Assembly: GCF_012720115.1 (NCBI RefSeq)
Contig: NZ_VNWN01000008.1
Span: 1 to 64,000 of the forward strand
Length of the DNA: 64,000 nucleotides
Origin: Sneathiella chinensis
Lineage (GTDB): Bacteria > Pseudomonadota > Alphaproteobacteria > Sneathiellales > Sneathiellaceae
Direction of reading: 5' to 3'
Position 1 is the first letter of the stretch. The number at the start of each line of letters is the position of its first letter. Made by a program: the position numbers and the translations under genes. Positions 32,947 through 42,576 of this stretch are shown one piece after another. The notes under the pieces were generated by a model. The model did no database searches. It was given only the letters and a program-made list of their open reading frames with translations, and was not told where the DNA came from.

Positions 32947-33294
32947 TCATTCCTTGATCCCGGCCGGGAAAATATGCAAACCATCGGGGCCAAGGGGCAG
33001 CGGCTCTTCGCGCAGGACCAGCGCAGGGTCCAGAAGACCATAAAGATGCGGAAACAGAATGCCGCCCCGTGCCGGTTCCCATTTCAGGGCATCCCCCAAG
33101 GCATCAGAATCAACCGTCAGCAAAATCAGGTTTTCCTGACCGGCCCGATGTTTTGCCGCGCTGCCAACAACGGTCTCGCCGGTGGAAAAGTGAATAAAAC
33201 CGTCCGCCTTGTCATTGGCCGTACCGGCGTAAAAGCCCGCATGCCGGGCCGCGGCCCAGTCTTCCTTGTCTGCCATATGATAGATAAAGGTCAT
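32947..33294 (-). CDS. DUF952 family protein
   Basis: The 115-residue protein matches DUF952 by IYHMADKEDWAAARHAGFY, DGFIHFSTGETV and FPHLYGLLDPALVLREEPLP. The fold is related to ADP-ribosyltransferase-like RNA 2'-phosphotransferases by literature, but the function is not known. It lies directly upstream of pyrD (5 bases to the pyrD start), an arrangement also seen in other alphaproteobacteria. Confidence 0.9.
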   Translation of the reverse strand: MTFIYHMADKEDWAAARHAGFYAGTANDKADGFIHFSTGETVVGSAAKHRAGQENLILLTVDSDALGDALKWEPARGGILFPHLYGLLDPALVLREEPLPLGPDGLHIFPAGIKE

Positions 33295-33470
33295 TCTCTC
33301 CCCCGCAAAAGCCAGAAACTGGCCCGGAACTTATCCAAATCGCCCGGCTTTGAACAGATCAAAAGCACGGACCGGGAAAGCCGGGTTCACTTGCCTTGCA
33401 CTCCTTCCATAATATCTGATAAATGGAAAGCTGGTTACTTTCACTATCACAATTAAGGAATTTGCTCGGA

Positions 33471-34316
33471 ATGGCTGGTGTTTACTTTTACGACGGCAAA
33501 TGGTCAGACGAGAGCCCCCGGGTTATCGGCCCTGCCGATCACGCGTTTTGGATGTCCTCTACTGTCTTTGATGGCGCCCGCTCCTTTCAGGGCATGACCC
33601 CGGATCTGGACCTGCATTGCGACCGGTTGGGACGCTCCGCGCTGGCCCTCGGGATGAAGCCCACCCTTGAGACCGGTGAAATCATCGAACTTTGCAAGAC
33701 AGCCGTCAAAAAGCTGCCAAAAGAATCCGAGCTGTATATCCGCCCCATGTATTTTGCCCGCGGCGGCTTTATCGACCCGGACCCGGACAGTGCCGAATTC
33801 ATTCTGGCGGTCTATGACAGCCCCATGCCGGATGCAGGCGGTTTTTCCGCCCACTTCTCGCCGCTGCGCCGCCCGGCCAGAAACATGGCCCCGACAGACG
33901 CCAAGGCGTCCTGCCTGTATCCCAATTCCGGCCGCGCCATTGCCATTGCCCGCGATCTGGGTTTTGACAATGCCATCATGATGGATGCCAACAACAATGT
34001 GGCGGAATTTGCCACCTCCAACATCTGGACGGTTCGGGACGGCGTTGCCTTCACACCCGCACCCAACGGTTGCTTCCTTGCCGGCATCACCCGCCGCCGG
34101 GTCATTGAGCTTTGCAAGGACGCCGGGATCGAGGTTTCCGAAACCTATATGTCCCGCGACGATATCATGCAGGCTGACGAAGTCTTCAACAGCGGCAACT
34201 ATGGCAAGGTCATGCCTGTCACCCGCATCGAGGACAAGGAATTCCAGCCGGGCCCGGTCGCCAAGAAACTGCGCGACATGTATATGGAATTTTCCAAGGC
34301 CAGCCAGATTTTCTGA
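33471..34316 (+). CDS. branched-chain amino acid aminotransferase-like (class IV)
   Basis: The 281-residue PLP enzyme has an N-terminal VYFYDGKW...VFDGARSF region, the Schiff-base Lys in TDAKASCLYPNS, and cofactor motifs NNVAEFATSNIWTVRDGV and FLAGITRRRVIELCKDAGIEV. It transfers amino groups to branched-chain keto acids or, less likely, makes D-amino acids or aminodeoxychorismate products. It stands alone, with its own terminator. AAGGA lies about 11 bases before the ATG used here; an earlier in-frame ATG has no ribosome site. Confidence 0.88.
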   Translation: MAGVYFYDGKWSDESPRVIGPADHAFWMSSTVFDGARSFQGMTPDLDLHCDRLGRSALALGMKPTLETGEIIELCKTAVKKLPKESELYIRPMYFARGGFIDPDPDSAEFILAVYDSPMPDAGGFSAHFSPLRRPARNMAPTDAKASCLYPNSGRAIAIARDLGFDNAIMMDANNNVAEFATSNIWTVRDGVAFTPAPNGCFLAGITRRRVIELCKDAGIEVSETYMSRDDIMQADEVFNSGNYGKVMPVTRIEDKEFQPGPVAKKLRDMYMEFSKASQIF

Positions 34317-34330
34317 TCCTTGCCGGACAC

Positions 34331-34366
34331 AAAAAAAGCCGCCTCCTCCGGGACGCGGCTTTTTTT
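34331..34366. terminator. bidirectional rho-independent terminator
   Basis: A 12-bp stem (AAAAAAAGCCGC with GCGGCTTTTTTT) lies between the convergent aminotransferase and lysyl-tRNA synthetase genes. Confidence 0.93.
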
Positions 34367-34384
34367 ATGGATAAACGCTGGTGG

Positions 34385-35980
34385 TTAGTCCTGATTGGCG
34401 CCCAGATCCTCGCCCGCCAGAACCCGTTCGATCAGGGCAATGGTTTCCGGCACCCCGTAAAGGGAGATAAAGGACCCCATGCGCGGCCCCTGTGATTGAC
34501 CCAGCAGGGTTTCATAGAGCGCCTTGAACCAGTCCCGCAGGTTTTCAAATTCATGATCCTTGCCGACCTGGAAAACGATATTCTGGATATCGCCGGCCTC
34601 AACGCCGGGTTCCAGTTCCCGCAGCATGTCCACCAATTGCTTCAGAGCTGCCGTTTCCTGCTCGTCCGGCAGACGGTATTTCTTGGCCGGTGCGACAAAG
34701 TCACGGTAATAGGCAATGGCATATCCCACCAGATTGTTCAGGACCGGATTGCTTTCCGGTGTGGCCCCGTCCGCATAGCGGGTGATGAAGCCCCAAAGAA
34801 CGGAGGCCTCATGGGCATTGACCACGGCCGCAAGGTTCAGCAGCATACCAAAGGAAATCGGCACGGTCTCGGTCGGCGGATTACCATTATGGATATGCCA
34901 GACCGGGTTGCCATATTGCTGTTTTGCATCCTGCTCGGCGTATTTCTCGACAAAGGTGAAATATTCGTCCACGGCCTTCGGGATCACGTCGAAATGCAGC
35001 CGTTTTGCCTTCTTCGGGTTCTGGTACATATACAGCGCCAGACTCTCCGGTGAGGCATAGGTCAGCCATTCCTCGATGGTGATACCATTGCCCTTGGACT
35101 TGGAGATTTTCTTGCCTTCCTGATCCAGGAACAGTTCATAGTTGAACCCTTCCGGCGGGCGTTTCCCAAGGATGCGGACAATCTTGCTGGACAGGGTCAC
35201 ACTGTCGATCAGGTCCTTGCCAGCCATTTCATAATCAACTTCCAGCGCATGCCAGCGCATGGCCCAGTCCACTTTCCATTGCAGTTTGCAATGACCGCCG
35301 GTGACCGGAACCGTTACCCGCTCGCCGGTTTCCGGATCATCATAGGAAACGGTTGCCGCGTCCAGATCGCGCTCGACAATGGGAACCTGCAGAACCTTGC
35401 CTGTCCGCGGACAGACCGGCAGGAACGGTGAATATGTGGCGCGCCGTTCCGGGCCGAGGGTCGGCAGAATGACGTTGATGACCTCGTCATATTTTTCAAG
35501 AACCAGCTTCAGGGTCTCGTCAAACTCGCCGGATTTATAGCATTCGGTTGAGGAGCGGAATTCGTAATCGAACCCGAACTGGTCCAGAAACGCTATCAGG
35601 CGGGCGTTGTTATGCTCACCGAAACTGTTATGGGTGCCAAACGGGTCGGGCACCTGTGTCAGCGGCTTTTCCAGATTGGCGGCCAGCAGTTCCCGGTTCG
35701 GGACATTGTCCGGAACCTTGCGCAGGCCATCCATATCGTCAGAAAAGGCGATCAGGCGTGTGGGAATATCAGACAGGATGGAAAAGGCATGCCGAACCCA
35801 TGACGTACGGGCAACCTCGCCGAACGTGCCAAGATGGGGCAAGCCGGAAGGACCGTACCCGGTTTCGAACAGGACATACCCTTTTTCGGGGGCTTCTTTC
35901 GCATAGCGGTCCACAAGCTTTTTCGCCTCGGCAAATGCCCAGGAGTTACTCGACAGTGCGATTTCAGCGTCCGTTGCCAT
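34385..35980 (-). CDS. lysK: lysyl-tRNA synthetase, class I
   Basis: The 531-residue enzyme charges tRNA-Lys. It is the class I form, used by archaea and most alphaproteobacteria, with a HIGH-like [17 protein letters not shown] and the KMSKS variant [15 protein letters not shown] lies 9 bases before the ATG. The earlier in-frame ATG is in the gap before the divergent helicase gene and was not used. No second lysyl-tRNA synthetase is seen here. Confidence 0.95.
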   Translation of the reverse strand: MATDAEIALSSNSWAFAEAKKLVDRYAKEAPEKGYVLFETGYGPSGLPHLGTFGEVARTSWVRHAFSILSDIPTRLIAFSDDMDGLRKVPDNVPNRELLAANLEKPLTQVPDPFGTHNSFGEHNNARLIAFLDQFGFDYEFRSSTECYKSGEFDETLKLVLEKYDEVINVILPTLGPERRATYSPFLPVCPRTGKVLQVPIVERDLDAATVSYDDPETGERVTVPVTGGHCKLQWKVDWAMRWHALEVDYEMAGKDLIDSVTLSSKIVRILGKRPPEGFNYELFLDQEGKKISKSKGNGITIEEWLTYASPESLALYMYQNPKKAKRLHFDVIPKAVDEYFTFVEKYAEQDAKQQYGNPVWHIHNGNPPTETVPISFGMLLNLAAVVNAHEASVLWGFITRYADGATPESNPVLNNLVGYAIAYYRDFVAPAKKYRLPDEQETAALKQLVDMLRELEPGVEAGDIQNIVFQVGKDHEFENLRDWFKALYETLLGQSQGPRMGSFISLYGVPETIALIERVLAGEDLGANQD

Positions 35981-36068
35981 TAATTTACTCTCCAATATTT
36001 GTGGTCGGCGGAATTTAGGCGTACAAAGTGATTGCGTCAACGATACGGGATCATTTTAGCCAGCAGTC

Positions 36069-38864
36069 ATGTCAGTTTCCGACCAAGAACAGAAAATTCC
36101 TGAAAATGGTGGTGAAATCCGGCTTCCGGATGTGCCCGTTCTGGTCACTTCCGGGGACAAATCCATCTGGCTGACCGCCGACGGGGAGATCGCGGAAGAA
36201 TCGCTTGCGGAAACCCAGCGCAAGGCCTCCGATGCCAGCCCGTTGCTGGTCCACCGGCTGGCCACCGCACGGCGTCTGGATCTGGCGCCCTTCACCGCCT
36301 TTGACATTCTGGAACTGTTCGCCTTCACCTTTCCGGCGCGCCAGTGCCTGCCCACCCCCCGCGGCATCGCCCGGGCGCTTGATCTGCCCGTCTCGGACGA
36401 TCTGGAGGAACAGGCCCTGTCCCTGTTCAGCGCCGTCAACCTGATGCTGGAACATCTGACCAAGTTGCGCGGCAAGGACCGGGCAACCGCCGCCGAGATT
36501 GCCATGACCATGGGACGGGCCGGATGGAACTGGGGCCCATCGGTACTGGCGGCCCTTGGGATGCCATCTGAAACCACACCCCTTGGCGGTCTGGACATTT
36601 GGAAAAAGCTGGAAGAATGGCCTGACTTTGCCCCTGACCCGCCGCCCGATGACGAACCGGTCAGTGAGAACGAGGCGCGGGAGCGGCTAAAGGAACTGCT
36701 GCATGAGCAGGCGGAAACCCGCCCCCAGCAGGCTGAATTCAGTGCCGCCGCATCGGGTGCCTTCATCCCCCGCGATCAGGAAGGGGCACCCAACATCGTT
36801 CTGGCCGAGGCCGGAACCGGCACGGGCAAGACACTCGGATATATCGCCCCGGCCAGCCTGTGGGCGGAAAAGAACGGTGCCGCCGTCTGGATTTCCACCT
36901 ATACCAAGAACCTGCAGCGCCAGATCGATGACGAGTTGGACAAGCTCTACCCGGACAAGGGGCAGAAAAATGTCCGCGCCGTTGTCCGCAAGGGGCGCGA
37001 GAATTATCTCTGCCTTCTCAATTACGAGGAAGCCCTGCAGGGCGGTGTTGCCCGCGCCGGGGAACAGATCATTCTCGGCATTGTTGCCCGCTGGATCCTT
37101 GCCACCCGCGATGGGGACATGGGCGGCGATTTCCCCAACTGGCTGATGGAACTGATCGGGGCCGGCCGGATCATGCGCTTCGCCGACCGACGCGGTGAAT
37201 GTATCTATTCCGCCTGCCCCCATTACCGGAAATGCTTTATCGAGCGGTCCACCCGCAAGGCCCGGAAGGCGGATATCGTCATTGCCAACCACGCCCTTGT
37301 GATGATCAACGCCGCCACCCGCCCCGATGATCCGCACCTGCCCAAACGCTATGTGTTTGACGAGGCCCACCATCTTTTCGACGCTGCGGACAGCGCCTTT
37401 TCCGCCCATCTGACCGGGCAGGAAGGCAGCGAACTTCGCCGCTGGATTTCCGGCAGCGACACCGCCCGCAAAGGCCGCATGCGAGGGCTGGAAAAGCGTA
37501 TTTCCGATATCCTTGGCGAGGATGAGGAAGGCCATGACGCCCTGCAACAGGCCATTCAGGCCTCGCGCCGCCTGCCCCATGAAGGCTGGCTGTCCCGTCT
37601 TGGCGACGGAACCCCCAACGGACCAATGGAGGATTTCCTCCTGCATGTGCGCTCTCAGGTCATGGCGCGTTCCGGTCAACCGGACAGCCCCTACACCATC
37701 GAATGCGGGGCGACCGAATTCGTTCCCGGTCTGGACGAGGCCGCGCATGGGCTGGAAAATGCCCTTGGGGACCTGTCCAAACCCCTGACCACCGTGTCAA
37801 AATCCCTTCTGAACCGACTGGATGAAGAGGCCGACGAATTGGACACGGCCACCCGTTTCAGGATCGAGGCTGCCGTTCAGGGGCTGGCCCGCCGCGTCAA
37901 CACCATGATCAATCCGTGGCAATCCATGCTGAAACACCTGAACGAGCCAACGCCCGAAAACTTTGTCGACTGGTTCGCCATTGACCGAACCGGGGGGCGG
38001 GATATGGACCTTGGATATTATCGAAGCTGGATTGACCCCACCATCCCGTTTGCGGAAACCCTTCTCAAGCAATCCCACGGCGCCGTCATCACCTCCGCCA
38101 CCCTGAAAGACAATACGGGCGAGGAAGACGATGATGGCTGGCAATCGGCGGATTTCAGGACCGGGACAAGCCATCTGGTCCTGCCGCCGCGCCGCACCCA
38201 TCTGGCATCCCCGTTCAATTTCAAGGACCGCACACGGGTGATTGTCGTTACCGATGTCCGCCGCGACCACATGCGGGACGTGGCCAGCGCCTATCGGGAA
38301 CTGTTTCTGGCCGCTGGCGGCGGGGGGCTGGGGCTGTTCACCGCAATCTGGCGGCTTCGGGCAGTGCATGAGGCAATCCGCACCCCGCTTGCCAATGCGG
38401 GCATTGAACTGTTCGCCCAGCATCAGGATGCCCTCGACACCTCCACCCTTGTTGATATCTTCCGCGAGGAGGAAAGCTCTGTCCTGCTGGGGACCGATGC
38501 GGTGCGGGATGGCGTTGATGTACCGGGTCGGTCCTTACGCCTGATCGTGTTCGATCGTGTTCCCTGGCCGCGCCCTGATATCAAGCATAAAGCCCGCAAG
38601 AAAGCCTTTGGCGGCAGCCGCTATGATGATCGTCTGACCCGCCTGAAACTGAAGCAGGCCTATGGGCGCCTGCTGCGGCGGGAAACGGATTATGGGGTCT
38701 TTGTCATGCTGGACAGCATGATGCCCACCCGCCTGACCAATGCGTTTCCGCCGGATGTGGAAGTGTTGCGCCTTGGTCTGAAGGACGCCATTGCCCTGAC
38801 CCGGAATTTCATTGCGGAAAAAGAAAATGAAAGTCGGAAAAATAAGGTGGATATGACGCTGTGA
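36069..38864 (+). CDS. DinG/XPD-like ATP-dependent DNA helicase
   Basis: The 931-residue superfamily 2 helicase has a Walker A motif AEAGTGTGKTLGYIAPA, a DEAH box (YVFDEAHHLFD), and between them four Cys (ECIYSACPHYRKC with a further upstream LCLLN Cys) as in the iron-sulfur cluster domain of DinG and XPD. Motifs at the C-terminus include GTDAVRDGVDVPG and KLKQAYGRLLRRETDYG. The first 200 residues are an alphaproteobacterial extension of unknown role. It should unwind DNA or R-loops from 5' to 3' during repair. Start site has no strong ribosome signal; a hairpin follows the stop. Confidence 0.92.
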   Translation: MSVSDQEQKIPENGGEIRLPDVPVLVTSGDKSIWLTADGEIAEESLAETQRKASDASPLLVHRLATARRLDLAPFTAFDILELFAFTFPARQCLPTPRGIARALDLPVSDDLEEQALSLFSAVNLMLEHLTKLRGKDRATAAEIAMTMGRAGWNWGPSVLAALGMPSETTPLGGLDIWKKLEEWPDFAPDPPPDDEPVSENEARERLKELLHEQAETRPQQAEFSAAASGAFIPRDQEGAPNIVLAEAGTGTGKTLGYIAPASLWAEKNGAAVWISTYTKNLQRQIDDELDKLYPDKGQKNVRAVVRKGRENYLCLLNYEEALQGGVARAGEQIILGIVARWILATRDGDMGGDFPNWLMELIGAGRIMRFADRRGECIYSACPHYRKCFIERSTRKARKADIVIANHALVMINAATRPDDPHLPKRYVFDEAHHLFDAADSAFSAHLTGQEGSELRRWISGSDTARKGRMRGLEKRISDILGEDEEGHDALQQAIQASRRLPHEGWLSRLGDGTPNGPMEDFLLHVRSQVMARSGQPDSPYTIECGATEFVPGLDEAAHGLENALGDLSKPLTTVSKSLLNRLDEEADELDTATRFRIEAAVQGLARRVNTMINPWQSMLKHLNEPTPENFVDWFAIDRTGGRDMDLGYYRSWIDPTIPFAETLLKQSHGAVITSATLKDNTGEEDDDGWQSADFRTGTSHLVLPPRRTHLASPFNFKDRTRVIVVTDVRRDHMRDVASAYRELFLAAGGGGLGLFTAIWRLRAVHEAIRTPLANAGIELFAQHQDALDTSTLVDIFREEESSVLLGTDAVRDGVDVPGRSLRLIVFDRVPWPRPDIKHKARKKAFGGSRYDDRLTRLKLKQAYGRLLRRETDYGVFVMLDSMMPTRLTNAFPPDVEVLRLGLKDAIALTRNFIAEKENESRKNKVDMTL

Positions 38865-38907
38865 AGTTCTTATCTTGAGAACTCACATATAAAAGGGAGT
38901 TTATGCA

Positions 38908-39312
38908 ATGTCACTCAGTCTTCACACCGCCCTGATCTCGACGATGGTTCTCGTCTCGGCGGCGGATGGCGATATGACAGACCGGGAATTCAACATGATC
39001 GGTAAAATCATCGGCACCCTGCCCGTTTTTGAAAATTACGACGAAGATCATCTGGTCGGCGACACCCGCTCCATTGTCGACATGGTCCATAACGAGGATC
39101 TGGAAGTCTTCATTCGCAAGATCAAGGCTGTTTTGCCCAAAAAGCTGCACGATCTGGCCTATGCTCTGGCCTGTGATGTGGCGGTCTGTGACCAACAACT
39201 CAGTCAGGAAGAATTGCGCCTTCTGGAGATAATCCGTCACGAACTTGATATCGACCGGTTGAACGCTGCCGCCATCGAACGGGGTACCGCCGTACGCTTC
39301 GTCCGCTTGTAA
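38908..39312 (+). CDS. TerB-like (tellurite resistance) domain protein
   Basis: The 134-residue helical protein has the TerB pattern, with an acidic metal-site loop VSAADGDMTDREFNMIGKII and a second SQEELRLLEIIRHEL. Single TerB proteins are common in alphaproteobacteria and are not linked by themselves to tellurite; they may bind metal near the membrane. It follows the helicase gene by 43 bases, with AAGGGAG as ribosome site. Confidence 0.85.
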   Translation: MSLSLHTALISTMVLVSAADGDMTDREFNMIGKIIGTLPVFENYDEDHLVGDTRSIVDMVHNEDLEVFIRKIKAVLPKKLHDLAYALACDVAVCDQQLSQEELRLLEIIRHELDIDRLNAAAIERGTAVRFVRL

Positions 39313-39403
39313 CGGGCACCCTCCTTCAACTATCAGTTTGCCAACCGCCCCCTTTGATAATATTATTCTTATAAAATGAATAGTGAATACATCGGGGGAA
39401 GGT

Positions 39404-39925
39404 ATGGGCTTACTGAAAGGCATGGCCGTCGGATTTGTCGGTGTTGGACCCACTGGCACACCAATGGCCCGGAATATTCTGTCCGCAGGGGCATCGACAT
39501 TTATCTACAGTCGGACGCCCTCCATTCGCTATGAACTGGCTCGCAGCGGCTTTCACCTGTGCCAGTCTCCCGCCGAGATTGCAGAGAAAACGGCCGGTGG
39601 GACCATCCTGATTTTGGCAGGCGGGTCCGATGCTCCCTCCCTGATCGCAGAGGGGGAGGACAACCTGCTGGATGTCCTTCATCCGGATACACTGGTTGTG
39701 GATTTGCGGACGGGCGCGCAAACGCAGGCCGAAAGCTATACCCTGCGGGCCGATGAAAAAGGGGCCCACTGGCTGACCGCAGAGCTGGTCAGGACGAAAT
39801 CCGCCCCGGATACGGTTCAGGAAATCCGGGTTCATGGCCCCTTGGCCATTTTCAAGCGCGCCCTGCCGGTGCTTAACTGTCTCAGTGACACTGTCCGCCA
39901 TCTGGAAGGGGCCGAAAACAGCTAG
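39404..39925 (+). CDS. truncated 6-phosphogluconate/3-hydroxyisobutyrate dehydrogenase-like NAD-binding protein
   Basis: The 173-residue product contains only the N-terminal Rossmann domain of the beta-hydroxyacid dehydrogenase family (VGFVGVGPTGTPMARNILSAG, then YSRTPS). The C-terminal all-helical domain and the catalytic Lys motif are missing, and the family is normally about 290 residues. There is no continuation after the stop. The middle motif DxxxxG of the family appears only as DLRTGAQTQAE. It may bind a dinucleotide without being a full enzyme, or be a decaying gene. The start is uncertain: an upstream GTG and a downstream ATG also exist. Confidence 0.62.
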   Translation: MGLLKGMAVGFVGVGPTGTPMARNILSAGASTFIYSRTPSIRYELARSGFHLCQSPAEIAEKTAGGTILILAGGSDAPSLIAEGEDNLLDVLHPDTLVVDLRTGAQTQAESYTLRADEKGAHWLTAELVRTKSAPDTVQEIRVHGPLAIFKRALPVLNCLSDTVRHLEGAENS

Positions 39926-39971
39926 GCCCCCGCCGTCCCACTAACACTCCATCACGAGACAAGGGACCGGC

Positions 39972-40589
39972 TCAGCCAAGGGAGCGAACAAACGCGCTCA
40001 CTCTTGCGACACCGTCCTGCCAGTTCTGCTCTTCGGTTCTGCCGGACGCCTTGCGGGGCTTGAAGCTGTGATCCCCATCGGGAAGCCATGACATCTGTAT
40101 GGCAGATGACAGGGAATAGCCCTCAACCGCTGTCCGGTTGCCCATGCTGTCCCGCTCCCCCTGTACAATCAGGGTCGGCGTTTTCAGAATTTCCAGATGC
40201 TCCGTCCGGGGCTTGTCCGCCTTTCCCGGTGCATAGAACGGATAGCCAAGACAGACAAGCCCGCCCACCGACATCTCATCGGCGATCAGGGACGCCATGC
40301 GCCCGCCCATGGATTTTCCGCCGATCACCAGATCACTGGCTGGCCCAACGGCCTCAATCACTTCACGCCAGCGGTCCAGCAGTTTCGGTTGCCGGTCCGG
40401 CGGGCGCTTGCTGCCCTCCTGCCGCCGGAGTTCCATATAGGGAAACTCGAACCGGATCACATGGTGCCCGGCGGCGGCAAGATTTTCCGCAAAATAGTCC
40501 ATGAACGGGCTGTCCATGGGGGCACCCGCGCCATGCGCCAGCACAATGCGATATCCATCCTGACCGGAACCATTTTCAAGATACGTCAT
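39972..40589 (-). CDS. alpha/beta hydrolase (KANL3/Tex30 family)
   Basis: The 205-residue protein has the small-hydrolase pattern of the Tex30 family: YRIVLAHGAGAPMDSPFMDYFAENLAAAGH, FPYMELRR, and the nucleophile Ser in IGGKSMGGRMASLIADE. LIVQGERDSMGN supplies the acid and GDHSFKPRK the His. Substrate is unknown. Confidence 0.9.
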   Translation of the reverse strand: MTYLENGSGQDGYRIVLAHGAGAPMDSPFMDYFAENLAAAGHHVIRFEFPYMELRRQEGSKRPPDRQPKLLDRWREVIEAVGPASDLVIGGKSMGGRMASLIADEMSVGGLVCLGYPFYAPGKADKPRTEHLEILKTPTLIVQGERDSMGNRTAVEGYSLSSAIQMSWLPDGDHSFKPRKASGRTEEQNWQDGVARVSAFVRSLG

Positions 40590-40659
40590 CGGGTTAAGGG
40601 CCTTCTGTCAAAAAAGTGAATATGGAACAGGAAGGCAGACTGTATAATAGGGTTCGGGC

Positions 40660-41493
40660 GTGAGTAAACATGGTGGCTTCAAAATGTCGGATTTCCTGCT
40701 GGAACACGAACCTTCTGTGCGCATGGGCTTTTTCTTTGGCTCCCTTGTGCTGTTTGGCATGTGGGAAACCCTGCGCCCCACCCGGACCCCGACGGTCCCC
40801 CGGCTTTGGCACTGGCTCAACAATCTGGGGCTGACGGTGTTTAACTCCTTCCTGCTGCGCTTCACCTTTCCGGTTCTGGCCGCCGGATTTGCCGCCATCA
40901 CCACAACCAACGGCTGGGGCCTTCTGAACTGGCTGGACCTGCCGCTTGTTCCCGCCACCCTGATTGCCATCGTGGTTCTGGATCTGGTGGTGTATGGACA
41001 ACATGTGCTGTTTCATGCGGTGCCCCTGTTCTGGCGCCTGCACAAGGTTCACCATGCGGATGTGGATTATGATGTTACCACTGGTGCCCGCTTTCATCCG
41101 GTCGAGATCATGCTGTCCATGGGGATCAAGCTGGGGGTGATCCTTGTTCTGGGGCCCCCGGTCGTGGCGGTCATCCTGTTCGAGATTATTCTCAGTTCCA
41201 TGGCCATGTTCAACCATGCCAATGCCAGCCTGCCAACGGGCCTCGACCGCGTTCTCCGGCTGTTTGTGGTCACCCCGGACATGCACCGGGTGCACCACTC
41301 GATCAACCGCCGCGAACATAACGCCAATTTCGGGTTCAATATTTCCCTGTGGGACCGGCTTTTCGGCACCTACAAGGCGGCCCCGGATGCGGGACAGACG
41401 GGGATGACCATCGGCCTCACCGATTATCAGGACAACCGCCGGCAAAGCCTGCTGTGGATGATCCTGCTGCCGTTCCGGTCCGAAAAGGGATAG
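40660..41493 (+). CDS. sterol desaturase/fatty acid hydroxylase family membrane protein
   Basis: The 277-residue protein has about five membrane segments and the histidine clusters of the di-iron hydroxylase superfamily: YGQHVLFH, LHKVHHADV, FNHAN and DMHRVHHSINRREHNANFG. It should use two iron atoms and oxygen to hydroxylate or desaturate a lipid. Bacterial relatives act on ornithine lipids, hopanoids or carotenoids. A GTG or an ATG 24 bases later may be the start; AGGG lies 7 bases before the GTG. It has no partner gene nearby. Confidence 0.88.
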   Translation: MSKHGGFKMSDFLLEHEPSVRMGFFFGSLVLFGMWETLRPTRTPTVPRLWHWLNNLGLTVFNSFLLRFTFPVLAAGFAAITTTNGWGLLNWLDLPLVPATLIAIVVLDLVVYGQHVLFHAVPLFWRLHKVHHADVDYDVTTGARFHPVEIMLSMGIKLGVILVLGPPVVAVILFEIILSSMAMFNHANASLPTGLDRVLRLFVVTPDMHRVHHSINRREHNANFGFNISLWDRLFGTYKAAPDAGQTGMTIGLTDYQDNRRQSLLWMILLPFRSEKG

Positions 41494-41505
41494 CCCCGCC
41501 GTCGA

Positions 41506-42501
41506 TCAGAGAAGATCATCCTCTGTCACGTTGAAGGCCTCATAGCGTCGCCACAGGGTGTGGAACTGCCCAAGATTGGTATCAATGTCCTCGCCGGCAT
41601 CGACGATTTCGCGAGCAATCACGTTCAGCACATCAACCAGCAGTTCCGCCCGCACCTGCCGCCCCAGCCGGGCCAGCATGTTCAGGCTTTCCTTGACGTC
41701 GTTCACATGCCCCAGAATGTCCTGCATCTCGGCCAGCAGGCGGTACCCGACAGCAATTCTCTCAGACTCGAACAACGACCAGAAAAACCGCAGGTGATAG
41801 CGGCAACGCTTCACATATTTGCGCACCTGATGCAGCTCCTCGGTGGAGAGTTCCATAATGTCCTCCCCCATATTGAGGAGTTCCGCCTTGCCATCCTCAA
41901 TCACCTGAAGGGCAAAGGGGACAATGGGCTGATCCAACTGCCGCGTGGCCGTTTTCCCAAGTTTCTTTTTCCAGTTCTTGTCGGACCACGCATCGAACTC
42001 TTTCAGCAGGGCCGAGAACCGCCCCCCGGACAAGTCCCGGCGAATAAGGTCATATTCCTCCTGCCGCATGGCCTCACCGTGAAGCCGAAGTTCCTGATAG
42101 GCGGCCTCATATGCCGGCACCGGGCATTTTTCCTTCAGGATATCGGTCAAAAAGACATCCATATCCCGCGCCTCTCCCAGAATGCTTCCGAAATACCGGA
42201 ATTCCCGATCAAACTTCTTGCGCACCTCGGGATGGATGATGGAGCGGAACACCCGCATGGCCACCCGCAGCCGCCTGAGCCCGATGCGGATTTGCATCAA
42301 GGCCGCAGCGTCGCTTGTTTTCAGGAACAGGTCGAAATTGGCGCGCAGATGTTTCTGGGATTCCGTGAAAATGGTTCTGGCGACAGCCTCCACATCCTGT
42401 TCGGACGTCACCACCAATCGGGCAAGTTGCACGGAATTATCAGGGTTAAAAACCAATTCGGGAGCCTTGTCTGGCAGTTTGGACCGGATCCCCGGCAGCA
42501 T
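41506..42501 (-). CDS. CHAD domain protein (polyphosphate-binding)
   Basis: The 331-residue helical protein has the CHAD layout, with HLRANFDLFLKTSDAAALMQIRIGLRRLRVAMRVFRSII as the first basic helix pair and later KYVKRCRYHLRFFWSLF. Rows of Arg and Lys bind polyphosphate granules. Most relatives carry an N-terminal CYTH triphosphatase domain; here it is missing and replaced by a short tail. The gene is divergent from a MaoC-type hydratase gene with about 75 bp between starts. Confidence 0.9.
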   Translation of the reverse strand: MLPGIRSKLPDKAPELVFNPDNSVQLARLVVTSEQDVEAVARTIFTESQKHLRANFDLFLKTSDAAALMQIRIGLRRLRVAMRVFRSIIHPEVRKKFDREFRYFGSILGEARDMDVFLTDILKEKCPVPAYEAAYQELRLHGEAMRQEEYDLIRRDLSGGRFSALLKEFDAWSDKNWKKKLGKTATRQLDQPIVPFALQVIEDGKAELLNMGEDIMELSTEELHQVRKYVKRCRYHLRFFWSLFESERIAVGYRLLAEMQDILGHVNDVKESLNMLARLGRQVRAELLVDVLNVIAREIVDAGEDIDTNLGQFHTLWRRYEAFNVTEDDLL

Positions 42502-42576
42502 CACCGCCTAATCTTGTTTACGCTTAATAACTGTTACCGTATCCTGCTATTCCCAATAAAAAAAGCAAACGATAAA

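Noticed and set aside
36687-37748. Open frame of about 350 codons opposite the helicase gene
   Set aside because: It is a shadow of the DinG-like gene, whose helicase motifs are unambiguous.
38865-38883. AGTTCT/AGAACT hairpin after the helicase gene as a terminator
   Set aside because: The stem is only six pairs, is AT-rich and has no T tract, so it is not convincing as a terminator.
40594-41445. His- and Gln-rich open frame on the minus strand
   Set aside because: It is antisense to the membrane hydroxylase gene; the odd composition comes from the complement of hydrophobic codons.
41560-42576. In-frame upstream extension of the MaoC-type hydratase gene
   Set aside because: The extension is antisense to the CHAD gene and has no domain; the hydratase fold begins at the ATG used.
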